DNA of 64,000 bases from Clostridia bacterium (GCA_017550745.1 JAFZOG010000148.1:29919-93918); one strand, 5' to 3'. Positions 25,237 through 34,717 are shown, counted from the first letter of the stretch. Made by a program: numbers and translations. Notes: a model not told the origin generated them from the sequence alone.

Positions 25237-27738
25237 TTAACCCACCACCGTATAGCCGGCGTCGGTAACGGCTTTGACCAGCATAGCGTCCGGCACAGCC
25301 TTTGTCATGGTGACGACTGCAGTGCCGGTTTCATGGCTCACCTGGGCGGCTTCCACGCCGTCGACGGCTTCCAGGGCTTTCTGCACCCGGCCGGAGCAAT
25401 GCATGCACATCATGCCTTCGATCTTCATTGTCTTTTCCATCTTTTTCTTCTCCTTTTTCACTTTGATTTTTCTATCCCGTTTCGCGCTGTACAGGTCAAA
25501 GAAATTGAGCCGCAGCGCGTTGGATACCACGCAGAAGCTGGACAGGCTCATGGCCGCAGCGCCGAACATGGGGTTCAGCGTCCAGCCGAAAAGAGAGATG
25601 AACGCGCCTGCCGCCAAAGGAATGCCGATGGCATTGTAAAAGAACGCCCAGAACAGGTTTTCGCGGATATTCCGCAGGGTGGCGCGGCTCAGGCGGATGG
25701 CGGCGGCCACGTCGGTAAGCCTGCTGTTCATCAGCACCACGTCTGCCGCGTCGATGGCCACGTCCGCCCCGGCCCCGATGGCGATCCCCAGGTCAGCCCG
25801 GGTCAGGGCGGGCGCGTCGTTGATGCCGTCGCCCACCATGGCGGTCCTGCCCTTCTTTTTCAGGTCTTTGATCACCTGCTCTTTGCCCTCCGGCAGCACG
25901 CCCGCGATCACCTGGTCCACCCCCGCCTCCTTGCCGACGGCGTCCGCGGTGCGCTGGTTGTCGCCGGTGAGCATCACCACCCGGACACCCATGTTCCGCA
26001 GCTGGGCGATGGCCTCGGCGCTGTCTTCCTTCAAGGTGTCCGCCACCGCGATCACGCCCAGCGTTTGTCCGTTCCTGGCAAAGAACAGGGGGGTCTTTCC
26101 CTGGTCGGAAAGCTGCTCCGCCCGCTTTTGCAGGTCAGCGGAAACCGCTCCTTGGGTCATCATGAATTTCTGGCTGCCGCCCATCAGCGCAGCGCCGTCC
26201 AGCGTTCCCGTCAGGCCGTTGCCGGGCAGGGCGGTAAAGCCGGTGATTTCAGGCGCAGTAAGATTCAGCTGCTTTCCGTATTCCACGATCGCCTTGGCCA
26301 GGGGATGCTCGCTTTTTCCCTCCAGGGCAAAGGCGGCGGACAGCAGTTCTTCTTCCTTTACGCCGTCAGCGGGCAGCACGTCCGTGACCCTGGGCCGTCC
26401 CTCCGTGATCGTGCCGGTTTTGTCCAGCGCCACGATCTCGGTTTTCCCCGCTTCTTCCAGGGACACGGCGGTCTTGAACAGGATGCCGTGCTTCGCGCCC
26501 AGGCCATTGCCCACCATGATGGCCACCGGCGTCGCCAGGCCCAGCGCGCAGGGACAGGAGATCACCAGCACGGATATGCCCCGGGCCAGGGCGTAGCTGA
26601 ATTCCTTCCCCACGATCATCCAGACGATCAGGGCAATGACCGCAATAGTGATCACCACCGGCACGAATATGCCGGACACCCGGTCGGCGATCTTGGCGAT
26701 GGGCGCTTTTGTCGCCGCCGCGTCGCTGACCATTTTGATGATCTGGGACAGGGTGGTATCCTGGCCCACACGGGTGGCGCGGCATTGCAGGTAACCGCTC
26801 TGGTTCACCGTGGCGGCGGACACCCGGTCGTCCACGGTTTTGTCCACGGGGATGCTTTCCCCCGTCAGCGCCGCTTCATTCACCGCGCTTTCGCCGCTGA
26901 CCACCACGCCGTCTGCCGGGATGTTTTCGCCGGGACGCACGGCAAAGATATCCCCCACCTGCACCTCGGCGATGGGAACGGTCACTTCCCGGCCGTCCCG
27001 AAGGAGGGTAGCGGTCTGAGGGGCCAGCTTCATCAGGCTTTTTAAAGCGTCGGTGGTTTTGCCCTTGGATCTGGCTTCCAGCATTTTCCCCACCGTGATC
27101 AGGGTCAGGATCATGGCTGCCGATTCAAAATAGAAGTCCATCATGCAGGCCATCACCGCCTCATGATTTCCATCCGCCGCGGCGCGGGTCATGATAAAGA
27201 GCACGTACAGGCTCCAAACAAAGCTGGCCGCCGACCCAAGCGCCACCAGGGTGTCCATGTTCGGCGCCCTGTGCCACAGCGCTTTGAAGCCGCTGATAAA
27301 GAATTTCTGGTTGACCACCATGACCAGCGCTGCAAGCGTCATCTGGGCCAGGCCCATCGCCACATGATTTCCGTCGAAGAACGCAGGCAGCGGGAAGCCT
27401 GCCATACTGTGCCCCATGGAAAGATACATCAGCGGCAGCAGCAGGCACAAAGACACTGCCAGGCGTTTTTTCAGCTTTGGGGTTTCCCTGTCCTCCAATG
27501 CTTTTTCGTCCATGGAGGCACTTTGCGTCCGCGCCGCCGCGTCCTTGCGCGCAGCGCCGTAACCCGCCTCCTCCACGGCCTTGATGATGTCGCTTTCGCT
27601 GGCGGCGCCCTCCACGCCCATGGAGTTGGTAAGCAGGCTCACCGAGCAGCTCTCCACCCCCGGCACCTTTCTAACCGCTTTTTCCACCCGCGCGCTGCAG
27701 GCCGCGCAGCTCATGCCCGTGACGGTATACTGTTTCAT
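25237..27738 (-). CDS. copA: Copper-exporting P1B-type ATPase fused to a C-terminal CopZ-like domain
   Basis: Cu(I) efflux pump of 833 residues. An N-terminal metal-binding domain carries [15 protein letters not shown]. The core has [33 protein letters not shown] and [20 protein letters not shown], and the last helices contain the YN and M-x-x-S-S residues of copper pumps. After the membrane region a Lys-rich linker ([12 protein letters not shown]) joins a second metal-binding domain, [20 protein letters not shown], that looks like an entire CopZ chaperone. A separate copZ gene would normally begin at that methionine, so the fusion may have arisen by loss of a stop. It is the second gene of the csoR operon. 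Confidence 0.94.
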   Translation of the reverse strand: MKQYTVTGMSCAACSARVEKAVRKVPGVESCSVSLLTNSMGVEGAASESDIIKAVEEAGYGAARKDAAARTQSASMDEKALEDRETPKLKKRLAVSLCLLLPLMYLSMGHSMAGFPLPAFFDGNHVAMGLAQMTLAALVMVVNQKFFISGFKALWHRAPNMDTLVALGSAASFVWSLYVLFIMTRAAADGNHEAVMACMMDFYFESAAMILTLITVGKMLEARSKGKTTDALKSLMKLAPQTATLLRDGREVTVPIAEVQVGDIFAVRPGENIPADGVVVSGESAVNEAALTGESIPVDKTVDDRVSAATVNQSGYLQCRATRVGQDTTLSQIIKMVSDAAATKAPIAKIADRVSGIFVPVVITIAVIALIVWMIVGKEFSYALARGISVLVISCPCALGLATPVAIMVGNGLGAKHGILFKTAVSLEEAGKTEIVALDKTGTITEGRPRVTDVLPADGVKEEELLSAAFALEGKSEHPLAKAIVEYGKQLNLTAPEITGFTALPGNGLTGTLDGAALMGGSQKFMMTQGAVSADLQKRAEQLSDQGKTPLFFARNGQTLGVIAVADTLKEDSAEAIAQLRNMGVRVVMLTGDNQRTADAVGKEAGVDQVIAGVLPEGKEQVIKDLKKKGRTAMVGDGINDAPALTRADLGIAIGAGADVAIDAADVVLMNSRLTDVAAAIRLSRATLRNIRENLFWAFFYNAIGIPLAAGAFISLFGWTLNPMFGAAAMSLSSFCVVSNALRLNFFDLYSAKRDRKIKVKKEKKKMEKTMKIEGMMCMHCSGRVQKALEAVDGVEAAQVSHETGTAVVTMTKAVPDAMLVKAVTDAGYTVVG

Positions 27739-27749
27739 AGACGCTTCCC

Positions 27750-28088
27750 CTATTTCATCAATTTTTGCAGGGTCGCAAGCAGCTCATCGATGGTTTCGTC
27801 CCTGCCGGCCAGAATGTCCTGCTTCACGCAGGTTTTGATGTGTTCGCCCAGCAGTTCCCGGTTGAAAGCCGCCAGCGCCGCGTTTACCGCCGCCACCTGC
27901 ACCAGAATATCCGTGCAGTAAGCGTTCTTTTCCACCATGCCCCGGATGCCCCGGATCTGGCCCTCGATGCGGTTCAGCCGGTGGATCAGCTTTTTATACT
28001 CTTCCTCGCTTCGCTGCTTGGTTTTGTGGGAGCAGGCCACGGCTTCCTCTGATCTTATCTCCCCGCAGCAGCATTTTACTTCTTCCAT
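27750..28088 (-). CDS. csoR: Copper-sensing repressor CsoR
   Basis: DUF156-family copper-responsive repressor of 112 residues. The Cu(I) ligands appear with the exact CsoR spacing: Cys in NAYCTDIL, His 25 residues later in GEHIKTC, and Cys 4 after that. [18 protein letters not shown] is the family signature. A cysteine-rich N-terminal extension ([19 protein letters not shown]) adds four further Cys, an unusual feature that could also bind metal. Start at 28088, with GGAGG 8 bases upstream. It lies 11 bases before copA, and two CsoR-type operators flank its promoter. Confidence 0.94.
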   Translation of the reverse strand: MEEVKCCCGEIRSEEAVACSHKTKQRSEEEYKKLIHRLNRIEGQIRGIRGMVEKNAYCTDILVQVAAVNAALAAFNRELLGEHIKTCVKQDILAGRDETIDELLATLQKLMK

Positions 28089-28106
28089 TCGCTTTCCTCC
28101 AAACAG

Positions 28107-28123
28107 ATACCCCGTTGGGGTAT
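28107..28123. promoter_or_regulatory. CsoR operator 1
   Basis: ATACCCCGTTGGGGTAT is a dyad matching the TACCC-N-GGGTA form of CsoR sites. It lies in the leader between the -10 box and the csoR start. Confidence 0.8.
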
Positions 28124-28127
28124 TTTG

Positions 28128-28156
28128 ATTATATACCCCTATAGGGTATATGTCAA
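28128..28156 (-). promoter_or_regulatory. Promoter of the csoR-copA operon
   Basis: Minus-strand TTGACA (28156-28151) and TATAAT (28133-28128), both perfect, with a 17-base spacer that contains the second CsoR operator. Confidence 0.9.
28133..28149. promoter_or_regulatory. CsoR operator 2
   Basis: ATACCCCTATAGGGTAT, a near-perfect dyad, occupies the spacer between the -35 and -10 boxes, so bound CsoR would exclude RNA polymerase. Confidence 0.85.
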
Positions 28157-28258
28157 TCATATTTTTCCCCAAAGTTTTATAGAAATACTGCCACAATCAT
28201 GTATGGCGCGTGTATTCCGAACGGTGCTTCGCTGTAACAAAGAAAAACGAAAAACAGA

Positions 28259-28287
28259 TTGACAAGCAAGACCGACGCCCGTACAAT
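28259..28287 (+). promoter_or_regulatory. Promoter of the xylanase gene
   Basis: TTGACA (28259-28264) and TACAAT (28282-28287) with 17 bases between. The leader to the GTG start at 28409 is about 115 nucleotides. Apart from this and the csoR control sites, nothing else is seen between 28157 and 28408. Confidence 0.83.
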
Positions 28288-28408
28288 AAAAACTATCATT
28301 GAAATCCTTCAGGATGCGCGGGTCATCAAGCCCGCTGACCGATTGCGGAGAAAGGAAAACACTGCGGTATTACTTGCGGATCGCCGTATGGATGAGGGAG
28401 GAAAAACG

Positions 28409-31060
28409 GTGCGGATCAAAAGAACGACCGCCCTGCTGCTGGGGCTGCTCACGCTGTTTGGCGGGATGAACATCGCGGCTGCGGAGGAAACCATGACTGC
28501 GTATGAAGCGTATCTAACGGGCAAAGAAGCGCCCAGCCTGGCCGGGCGGTATCAAGGCGTATTCGCCGTCGGCGTCGCCGTTTCGCACGAAACGCTGCGG
28601 GACGAAAAGGCCGCGGCACTGGTGGCCGCGCAGTTCAATTCCCTGACCTGCGAAAACCAGATGAAGGCCGACTTCGTGATGGACAAATCAGCCACCTTCC
28701 GCAGCGGAGACAGCACCCGGGTGAAGCTGAATTTCTCCAGCGCCGCGCCGGTGCTGAAATTTGCCCAGGAGCACGGCATGAAGGTGCGGGCGCATACGCT
28801 GGTGTGGCACGCGCAGACGCCGCGCTGGTTTTTCACCGAAAACTGGTCGGACAGGAAGGACGCGCCGCTGGCGGACCGGGACACCATGGTCCTGCGCATG
28901 GAAAACTATATCCGTGATGAAATGGATTACATCAATACCAAGTATCCCGGCCTGGTGTACGCCTGGGACGTGGTAAACGAGGCCATCGAGCCCGCCAACG
29001 GCCACCCGGACGGCCTCCGGACGGAAAACAACCTGTGGTATGAAACCGTGGGGGACGACTGGGTGGAGCTGGCTTTCACCTTCGCCCGCAAATACGCCGC
29101 CGAAGGGCAGAAGCTGTTCTACAACGATTACGGCTGCACCGGCTCCCTGAAGGCCGCGCCGCTGCGCAAGCTGCTGAAAAAGCTGCACGACCAGGGCATT
29201 CTGGACGGCCTGGGGATGCAGAGCCACATCGGTATCGACTCCCCCAGCCTGACCGAGTATGAAAGCGCCCTGAGCCTGTACGCCCGCCTGGGCATCACCA
29301 TCCATGTGACCGAACTGGACGTGGGCACGGCCGACCCTTCCGCCCTGGGCCAGATGCGCCTGGCGGTCCGTTACCGCGGGCTGTTCGCCCTGCTGGAAAG
29401 GCTGAAAACCGAGGCCGGATACGATATCGAAAGCGTCACCTTCTGGGGCATCCGGGACGACCAGTCCTGGCTGAACACCGCATCGGAAAAGAAATACCCG
29501 CTGCTGTTCGATCAGGCATACCGCTGCAAGCCCGCGTTATTCGGAGCCTTGCAGGACAGTTCCATCCCCATGACGGCCGGGGAGGCAAAGCTCCAGGAGG
29601 CCGTTGATCAGCTGGGGCTGAATAAAATCAACGCGCAGGAGGAAACGCCCGTGTATAAAACATTGGATCAGCATAACCCCGTAATGGTGCAGCGCTTCGG
29701 GGCCGACCCCTGGGCGATGGTATATCAGGACAGGGTCTACCTGTATATGACCGGCGACGAGCCCATGCTGGGCCCGGACGGTAAACCGCGCACCAACGAT
29801 TACAGCAACATCACCGCCCTGCGGGTGCTGTCCTCCGAAGATCTGGTGAACTGGCAGGATCACGGCTCCGTGAACGCGGCCGGAAAGACAGGCGCGGCGA
29901 AATGGGCAAATAACTCCTGGGCTCCCTGCGCCGCCTGGAAGAACATCGGCGGGCAGGACAAATTCTTCCTGTATTTCGCCAACAGCGGCGGCGGCATCGG
30001 CGTGCTGACAGCGGACAGTCCCACCGGCCCCTTCACCGACCCCCTGGGCAAGGCGCTCATCAGCCGTTCCACCCCCACCTGCGCGGAAGTGACCTGGCTT
30101 TTTGACCCTGCCGTGCTGGTGGACGGCGACGGCAGCGCTTACCTGTACTTTGGCGGCGGCATTCCGGGGGGCCAGGCGGAAGACCCCGGCACCGCGCGGG
30201 TGGTAAAGCTGGGAGAAGATATGATCAGCCTGGACGGAGACCCGGCGGTGATCAATCCCCCCTGGCTGTTTGAGGACTCCGGCATCAATAAGATCGGGGA
30301 CACCTACGTGTATTCCTACTGCTCCAATTTCAACGTGCCCGCCTCCGGCAGCGCCCAGGGCTTCATGAGCGGCGAGATCGTGTACATGACCTCCGCATCG
30401 CCCATGGGCCCCTTCACCTATACGGGGCGCGTGCTGCAAAACCCCGGCGTGTATTTCGGCGTGGGCGGCAACAACCACCACTGCATGTTTGAATTCAAGG
30501 GCCGGTACTATATCACCTATCACGCCGCCACGGTGGACAAGGCAATGGGCTGGAACGCGGGCTACCGCAGCACCTTCGTGGACAAGCTTAACCTGAACGA
30601 AGGGGGGCTTCCCGCGCTGACTGAAGGCACGTATCAGGGCGTTGAACAGCTGATTCCCTTTGATCCCTGCCGGCCTGTATCCGGCGCGGCGCTGGCTTCC
30701 CTTGCCGGGGCGGATACCAGATTGGTTCATGAAGAAGATCAGGCGGCGGGCACCGGGGAGATGATGGCGGTCAGCACCGTGGCGGGCGGCTGGATCGGCA
30801 TTGCAGGCGCGGATTTCGGCGCGGACGGAGCGAACCGTGTTGTCCTGACGTATGCCGCCCCGGAAGGAGCGTCCATAGAAATCCTGCTGGACAGCCCGGA
30901 GAACAGCCCTGCCGCGAGGATCGCCCTGCCTGCCCTTTCGGAAACAGCGGCGTTCGACCTGCCCGAACCCATCACTGGCGTCCATGACCTGTATTTCCGC
31001 TTTTCCCAGGCGGACATGGCTTTACTGCAATGGCAGTTTGTTTCCGCATCTGATAAATAA
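28409..31060 (+). CDS. Secreted bifunctional GH10 xylanase - GH43 glycosidase
   Basis: Plant-cell-wall enzyme of 883 residues. A signal peptide (RIKRTTALLLGLLTLFGGMNIAAA) is followed by a GH10 endoxylanase domain (about 50-380), with the acid/base glutamate in YAWDVVNEAIEP and the nucleophile in IHVTELDVG. Next comes a GH43 domain (about 400-750; RFGADPWAMVYQDRVYLYMTGDE at its start, TWLFDPAVLVDGDGSAYLYFGG in the middle) that would remove arabinose or xylose side units, and a C-terminal CBM6-like beta-sandwich. A GTG start at 28409 is preferred because GGGAGG precedes it; the longer frame begins inside the promoter. It would act outside the cell on arabinoxylan. Confidence 0.9.
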   Translation: MRIKRTTALLLGLLTLFGGMNIAAAEETMTAYEAYLTGKEAPSLAGRYQGVFAVGVAVSHETLRDEKAAALVAAQFNSLTCENQMKADFVMDKSATFRSGDSTRVKLNFSSAAPVLKFAQEHGMKVRAHTLVWHAQTPRWFFTENWSDRKDAPLADRDTMVLRMENYIRDEMDYINTKYPGLVYAWDVVNEAIEPANGHPDGLRTENNLWYETVGDDWVELAFTFARKYAAEGQKLFYNDYGCTGSLKAAPLRKLLKKLHDQGILDGLGMQSHIGIDSPSLTEYESALSLYARLGITIHVTELDVGTADPSALGQMRLAVRYRGLFALLERLKTEAGYDIESVTFWGIRDDQSWLNTASEKKYPLLFDQAYRCKPALFGALQDSSIPMTAGEAKLQEAVDQLGLNKINAQEETPVYKTLDQHNPVMVQRFGADPWAMVYQDRVYLYMTGDEPMLGPDGKPRTNDYSNITALRVLSSEDLVNWQDHGSVNAAGKTGAAKWANNSWAPCAAWKNIGGQDKFFLYFANSGGGIGVLTADSPTGPFTDPLGKALISRSTPTCAEVTWLFDPAVLVDGDGSAYLYFGGGIPGGQAEDPGTARVVKLGEDMISLDGDPAVINPPWLFEDSGINKIGDTYVYSYCSNFNVPASGSAQGFMSGEIVYMTSASPMGPFTYTGRVLQNPGVYFGVGGNNHHCMFEFKGRYYITYHAATVDKAMGWNAGYRSTFVDKLNLNEGGLPALTEGTYQGVEQLIPFDPCRPVSGAALASLAGADTRLVHEEDQAAGTGEMMAVSTVAGGWIGIAGADFGADGANRVVLTYAAPEGASIEILLDSPENSPAARIALPALSETAAFDLPEPITGVHDLYFRFSQADMALLQWQFVSASDK

Positions 31061-31081
31061 ATAAACGCGTTGAAGTATACA

Positions 31082-31119
31082 GGCACTGTCATACCGGCTT
31101 CCATCGGGATGACAGTGTC
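31082..31119 (+). terminator. Possible terminator after the xylanase gene
   Basis: GGCACTGTCAT and ATGACAGTGTC form a stem around a 16-base loop and are followed by TGTTTAT. The T-run is short, so termination may be partial. Confidence 0.55.
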
Positions 31120-31156
31120 TGTTTATCCATATTTGTCCGAATTTGTCATAACCGCC

Positions 31157-31185
31157 TTGACACGCGTTCCGCGATCGTCTACAAT
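31157..31185 (+). promoter_or_regulatory. Promoter of the yfcE-like gene
   Basis: TTGACA (31157-31162) and TACAAT (31180-31185) with a 17-base spacer. Confidence 0.83.
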
Positions 31186-31225
31186 ATATGGTAGAAATCA
31201 AGAGATTCAGAGGGGTACAGCCGCA

Positions 31226-31780
31226 ATGAGATGGATGATTGCTTCCGATATACACGGTTCTGCCCTGTACTGCGCCCAATTATTGGAAGCCTATGCCCGG
31301 GAAAAGGCGGACCGCCTCCTTCTTTTAGGCGATATCCTGTACCACGGCCCGCGAAACGACTTGCCAAAGGAATACGCGCCGAAGCGGGTGATCGAGATGC
31401 TGAACCCGCTGCGTCAGTATATCCTCTGCGTGCGGGGCAACTGCGACACCGAAGTGGACCAGATGGTGCTGCAATTCCCCATCCTGGCGGATTACGCGCT
31501 GTTGGCGCTGGGCAGACGCATGGTATTTCTCACCCACGGCCATACCTACAACAGCTCGCGTCTGCCGCCCCTGCATCCGGGCGACATCCTGCTGCACGGC
31601 CACACCCATGTGCCCGCCTGCCGGGAATACGCCTCCCACATCTATCTGAATCCCGGTTCCGTATCCATTCCCAAGGAGAACTCGCCCCGCGGATATATGA
31701 CGCTCGTGGAGCAGACGTTCCGCTGGAAAAACCTGGAGGGCGAAACGTATCGGGAATTTGCCGTGGCGGATGAAATGTAA
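31226..31780 (+). CDS. yfcE: YfcE-type metallophosphodiesterase
   Basis: Calcineurin-like phosphoesterase of 184 residues, the same length as E. coli YfcE. The metal-binding motifs are in order: ASDIHGS, LLGDILYHGPRNDLP, VRGNCDTEVDQM, LTHGHTY and LLHGHTHVPA, ending in LNPGSVSIPK. Family members hydrolyse model phosphodiesters in vitro; the natural substrate is not known. Start at 31226 (RWMIASDIHGS) because the 52 residues before it lie within the promoter and are unlike the family. Confidence 0.92.
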   Translation: MRWMIASDIHGSALYCAQLLEAYAREKADRLLLLGDILYHGPRNDLPKEYAPKRVIEMLNPLRQYILCVRGNCDTEVDQMVLQFPILADYALLALGRRMVFLTHGHTYNSSRLPPLHPGDILLHGHTHVPACREYASHIYLNPGSVSIPKENSPRGYMTLVEQTFRWKNLEGETYREFAVADEM

Positions 31781-31860
31781 AAATCGCCGCCGTATCCGCA
31801 AGATTCCTTTTCCCCGCAACGTTTTATGGTTGATTTTCCAGATAGAGGAGGCGAAAGACA

Positions 31861-32604
31861 ATGATCCGCTTGGCAAAAGCCCTTCACCGGCGCCTGCTGC
31901 CCTTTCTGCTGGCGCTGTCGCTCGTTTGTTTATTTATGCCGGTTCACGCGGAAAGCTATCAGCCCGGCACCACGCTGCTTCGCAGCCTGACCCATAACTG
32001 CCCCAACACCGGCGTGATGCTGCCGGAAACGTTCAGCCCCTACCAGACCACATACCTGCTGACAGTGGCCAGCTGGGTTTCCCGCCCCACCTTCACCCCT
32101 GTGGCCATGGATCCAAACGCGGTCATCCTGGTCAACGGCCAGATCGTGCGCAGCGGGGATACCAGCCAGGTGATCCCCATGACGGACCAGCCCCAGGCCG
32201 TGACCATCGAGGTGCGGAACGGTACCGGTTCCACCGTGTATACGGTTTATCTCCAGCGCCGTCCCAGCGAGCGCCGCACCCGCGTTTCCGCGGGCTACAT
32301 TCAGAATATCTACCTGAAAGGCACCACCTGGCACATCGACGCCGATCTGGTGACCGTCAAATACAGTGGCACCGACTATTCCAGCGGCGATCTTTCCACT
32401 TTTACCAACAACAAGGTGGAACACTATGATTACGAGGTGGACCCCAACTGCATCTTCTATTACGGCACAAAAGCCAGCTGCATCCGCGCCTATAATATAT
32501 TCACCTTCATGAACACATATCTGCAATACGGCAGTTCGCTGTATACCATCGTCTATATCGAAGATAAAATCGTGTCGGTCTTCCCTTACGGCGCGGATTA
32601 TTGA
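31861..32604 (+). CDS. Secreted protein with a cadherin-like beta-sandwich domain
   Basis: Exported protein of 247 residues and unknown function. A signal peptide ends near MPVHAES. Residues about 40-140 match the cadherin-like beta-sandwich pattern found in many Firmicutes surface proteins: LPETFSPYQTTYLLTV, then MDPNAVILVNGQIVRSGD, then VTIEVRNGTGSTVYTVYL. The C-terminal 100 residues are Tyr/Thr-rich with no recognised domain. GAGGAGG lies 10 bases upstream of the ATG. It has no anchor, so it is probably released or wall-associated. Confidence 0.75.
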   Translation: MIRLAKALHRRLLPFLLALSLVCLFMPVHAESYQPGTTLLRSLTHNCPNTGVMLPETFSPYQTTYLLTVASWVSRPTFTPVAMDPNAVILVNGQIVRSGDTSQVIPMTDQPQAVTIEVRNGTGSTVYTVYLQRRPSERRTRVSAGYIQNIYLKGTTWHIDADLVTVKYSGTDYSSGDLSTFTNNKVEHYDYEVDPNCIFYYGTKASCIRAYNIFTFMNTYLQYGSSLYTIVYIEDKIVSVFPYGADY

Positions 32605-32627
32605 CCCTTCGCTCCGCAAAATCCATC

Positions 32628-32656
32628 TTGCATTTCCATTTCCGTTCCTGTATAAT
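32628..32656 (+). promoter_or_regulatory. Promoter of the HPt gene
   Basis: TTGCAT (32628-32633) and TATAAT (32651-32656) with 17 bases between. Confidence 0.8.
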
Positions 32657-32714
32657 AAACGCGAAATCAAACTGATGAAGAATACATGACAGTCAAAAGA
32701 AGGGAGTCAGTCAA

Positions 32715-33089
32715 ATGACGGTGCAAGCGTTATATTCCCGCATCGAAGGAAACTATGATCAGGCGATCCGGATCATGCGAATGGATAAGATGATCAGCCG
32801 CTACCTGCTGAAGTTAAAGGACAACCCGGCCCACAGCCGGCTGATGTCCGCGGGCGAAGCCATGGATCCGACGCAGCTGTTTGAAGCCGCCCACGCCCTT
32901 AAGGGGGTCTGCGCCAATCTGGGGCTGGACGCGCTGTCCCAGGCTGCCAGCGATATCGCCGAGGAATTCCGTCCCGGCTCCCCCCGCAGGCATTCCGACG
33001 CGGAGGTAAAAGCCATGCTGGAAAAAGCGGACGCCCTTTACCAGAAATTCCTGGCCGGCATCCAGCAGTACGAAGCCGATCCGCAGTAA
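32715..33089 (+). CDS. Orphan histidine phosphotransfer (HPt) domain protein
   Basis: A 124-residue single-domain HPt phosphorelay protein. The phosphate-accepting histidine lies in AAHALKGVCANLGL, the HxLKG motif of the family, followed by an amphipathic helix and a second long helix (AKAMLEKADALYQKFL). It should pass phosphate between a hybrid histidine kinase and a response regulator. Neither partner is encoded nearby, and it has its own promoter and terminator, so partners must act in trans. Confidence 0.9.
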   Translation: MTVQALYSRIEGNYDQAIRIMRMDKMISRYLLKLKDNPAHSRLMSAGEAMDPTQLFEAAHALKGVCANLGLDALSQAASDIAEEFRPGSPRRHSDAEVKAMLEKADALYQKFLAGIQQYEADPQ

Positions 33090-33101
33090 TCCTTCTTATT
33101 C

Positions 33102-33155
33102 AAACAGAGCGTTCACCCGCTTCCTTGATATGCGGATGAACGCTCTGTTTTGTTT
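33102..33155. terminator. Bidirectional terminator between the HPt gene and mltG
   Basis: A long stem AACAGAGCGTTCACCCGC with GCGGATGAACGCTCTGTT (one mismatch), followed by TTGTTTTGTTT, lies between two convergent genes. Confidence 0.85.
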
Positions 33156-33162
33156 TGTTTAA

Positions 33163-34350
33163 TTACAGTCCCTTTTCCCGGTCATACGCCTGCCACAGCG
33201 GGGAATAAATGCTCACGGCCAGCTCATGCTCCTGCAATGTGCGGCTGAAATGCAGTTCCCCGGTGTTGGGATCCTTGGAGCAGAAGTAGAGGTATCCATC
33301 CTGCACATACTGCTCGTCGGGATACAGCGCGGCACGGATGGCCGCCGGAGAGGGGGAACAGATGGGGCCCAGCGGCAGACCGCTGACAAGATAGGTATTA
33401 TAGGGAGAATTGACCCGCAAATCGCTGTCGGTCAGGGCCATGCGCCTGACGCCGCTGACGTACTTGACCGTCACGTCGCTGCCCAGGTTCATGTTTCTCT
33501 TCAGGCGGTTGTGGAACACGGCGGATACCTTGGCAAAGTCAGCGTTCTTCGCTTCCTTTTCGATCATGGACGCCAAGGTGAGCGCCTGGTCCATGGTCAT
33601 GCCCAGCTGTTCCGCGCGTTCATGGTATTCCTCGGTGAACACCGCTTCCGTCTGGCTCAGCAGCTTGCGGATCACATCGTCCGCCGTGGCGGTGGTGTAG
33701 ATTTCATAGGTGTCCGGGGCCAGGTAGCCCTCCAGCGCATAGAGGCGCGATGCGGCGTTGGCGCTGGCCAGCACGTCGGCGATATAGTAATAGGCGGAAA
33801 AATCCGTGCCAGTTCTGCACAGGCTCAGGAAAACGGCCTCATCCCCGATCACCTGCTCCTCCGCCAGATAATGCGCGATATCCTGCACTGTCCAGCCCGG
33901 AATGATGGTGATGTTCCGGGTGATGGGGTTCCCGTCGCCGGTGGTAAGCAGCTCCATGATCTGCCGCATGCTCATGCTGCGGTTCACCTTGTATTCGCCC
34001 GACTGGATCTTTTGCCCGTAGCCCAGAAAGTCCGCCACATATTTAAAGACCGTCCGGTTATGGATCAGCCCGGCTTCCTCCAGGTTATTCGCCACACGGG
34101 TCAGGCTGCTGCCGGAAGACACCACAAAGGTGACCGGGGTCTCGTCCTCCGCATTGACCGGGGCGAGGTAATTGCGGTTGACCCAGTTCCATACCCCCAT
34201 CGCCACACCGGCCACCACGATGAGTACGCACACAATCAGCAGCAGCGGCCGCAGCGCCGTCCACAGCCAGCTGTACCAGAATACGCCGTATTCCCGTTCC
34301 CTGTGCAGTTCCTCCGGCGTATAATCCCGTTCTTCCCGATACTTTTTCAA
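33163..34350 (-). CDS. mltG: Endolytic murein transglycosylase MltG
   Basis: Membrane-anchored lytic transglycosylase that cuts nascent glycan strands. It is 395 residues with one membrane helix (about 34-56), a LysM-like region (VTFVVSSGSSLTRVANNLEEAGLI), then the YceG core: LEGYLAPDTYEIY, the catalytic glutamate in LASMIEKEAKN, VFHNRL, LGSDVTVKY and SPYNTYLVSGLPLGPI. It ends an operon that also holds ylbF and, upstream, the motor-like genes and a D,D-dipeptidase, so all may act on the cell wall. Confidence 0.94.
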   Translation of the reverse strand: MKKYREERDYTPEELHREREYGVFWYSWLWTALRPLLLIVCVLIVVAGVAMGVWNWVNRNYLAPVNAEDETPVTFVVSSGSSLTRVANNLEEAGLIHNRTVFKYVADFLGYGQKIQSGEYKVNRSMSMRQIMELLTTGDGNPITRNITIIPGWTVQDIAHYLAEEQVIGDEAVFLSLCRTGTDFSAYYYIADVLASANAASRLYALEGYLAPDTYEIYTTATADDVIRKLLSQTEAVFTEEYHERAEQLGMTMDQALTLASMIEKEAKNADFAKVSAVFHNRLKRNMNLGSDVTVKYVSGVRRMALTDSDLRVNSPYNTYLVSGLPLGPICSPSPAAIRAALYPDEQYVQDGYLYFCSKDPNTGELHFSRTLQEHELAVSIYSPLWQAYDREKGL

Positions 34351-34369
34351 GGCGTCCTCCTGCTAAAGC

Positions 34370-34717
34370 TCACATGCCCGGCACAGGGATTTCCATGCCT
34401 GCCGCCTGGGTGAGCGTCTGGAATATTTCAGCCATCATGCGCTGCATTTTCATTTCCGCCATCAGGAAGCCCGACGTGCGGCTGTCCGCGAACAAAAGCA
34501 TATTCAGGGATTGAAACCGCTGCGTCTTTTCGCTGTCCATACCCTGGCCTGAAAGCATGCGCATCTGCAGGTCCGTTTGCAGCTTGCGGTACTCCTGGAT
34601 CAGCGCTTTGATCCCGGCATCCTCGTCGATCTCCTTTTTCAGTTGTATGTATTCCCGGTATTCCGGGCTTTCCTGAATGGCCTGCGCCAATACCTTGGCC
34701 GCCTCCATTGCCTGCAT
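34370..34717 (-). CDS. YlbF/YmcA-family regulatory protein
   Basis: A small helical protein of 115 residues. The family core is AAKVLAQAIQESPEYREYIQLKKEIDEDAGIKALIQEYRKLQ (split here: the EYREYIQLKKEI and YRKLQTDLQMRM segments are the diagnostic ones). In Bacillus such proteins adjust RNase Y and affect competence, sporulation and biofilm formation (established for YlbF, YmcA and YaaT); whether that applies here is unknown. Start at 34717 with GGAGGG upstream. It lies 19 bases before mltG, a frequent Clostridia arrangement. Confidence 0.83.
   Translation of the reverse strand: MQAMEAAKVLAQAIQESPEYREYIQLKKEIDEDAGIKALIQEYRKLQTDLQMRMLSGQGMDSEKTQRFQSLNMLLFADSRTSGFLMAEMKMQRMMAEIFQTLTQAAGMEIPVPGM

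Noticed and set aside
28259-28408. N-terminal extension of the xylanase from 28259
   Set aside because: Its first codon lies in the -35 box of a good promoter; the GTG at 28409 has a ribosome site and begins a proper signal peptide.
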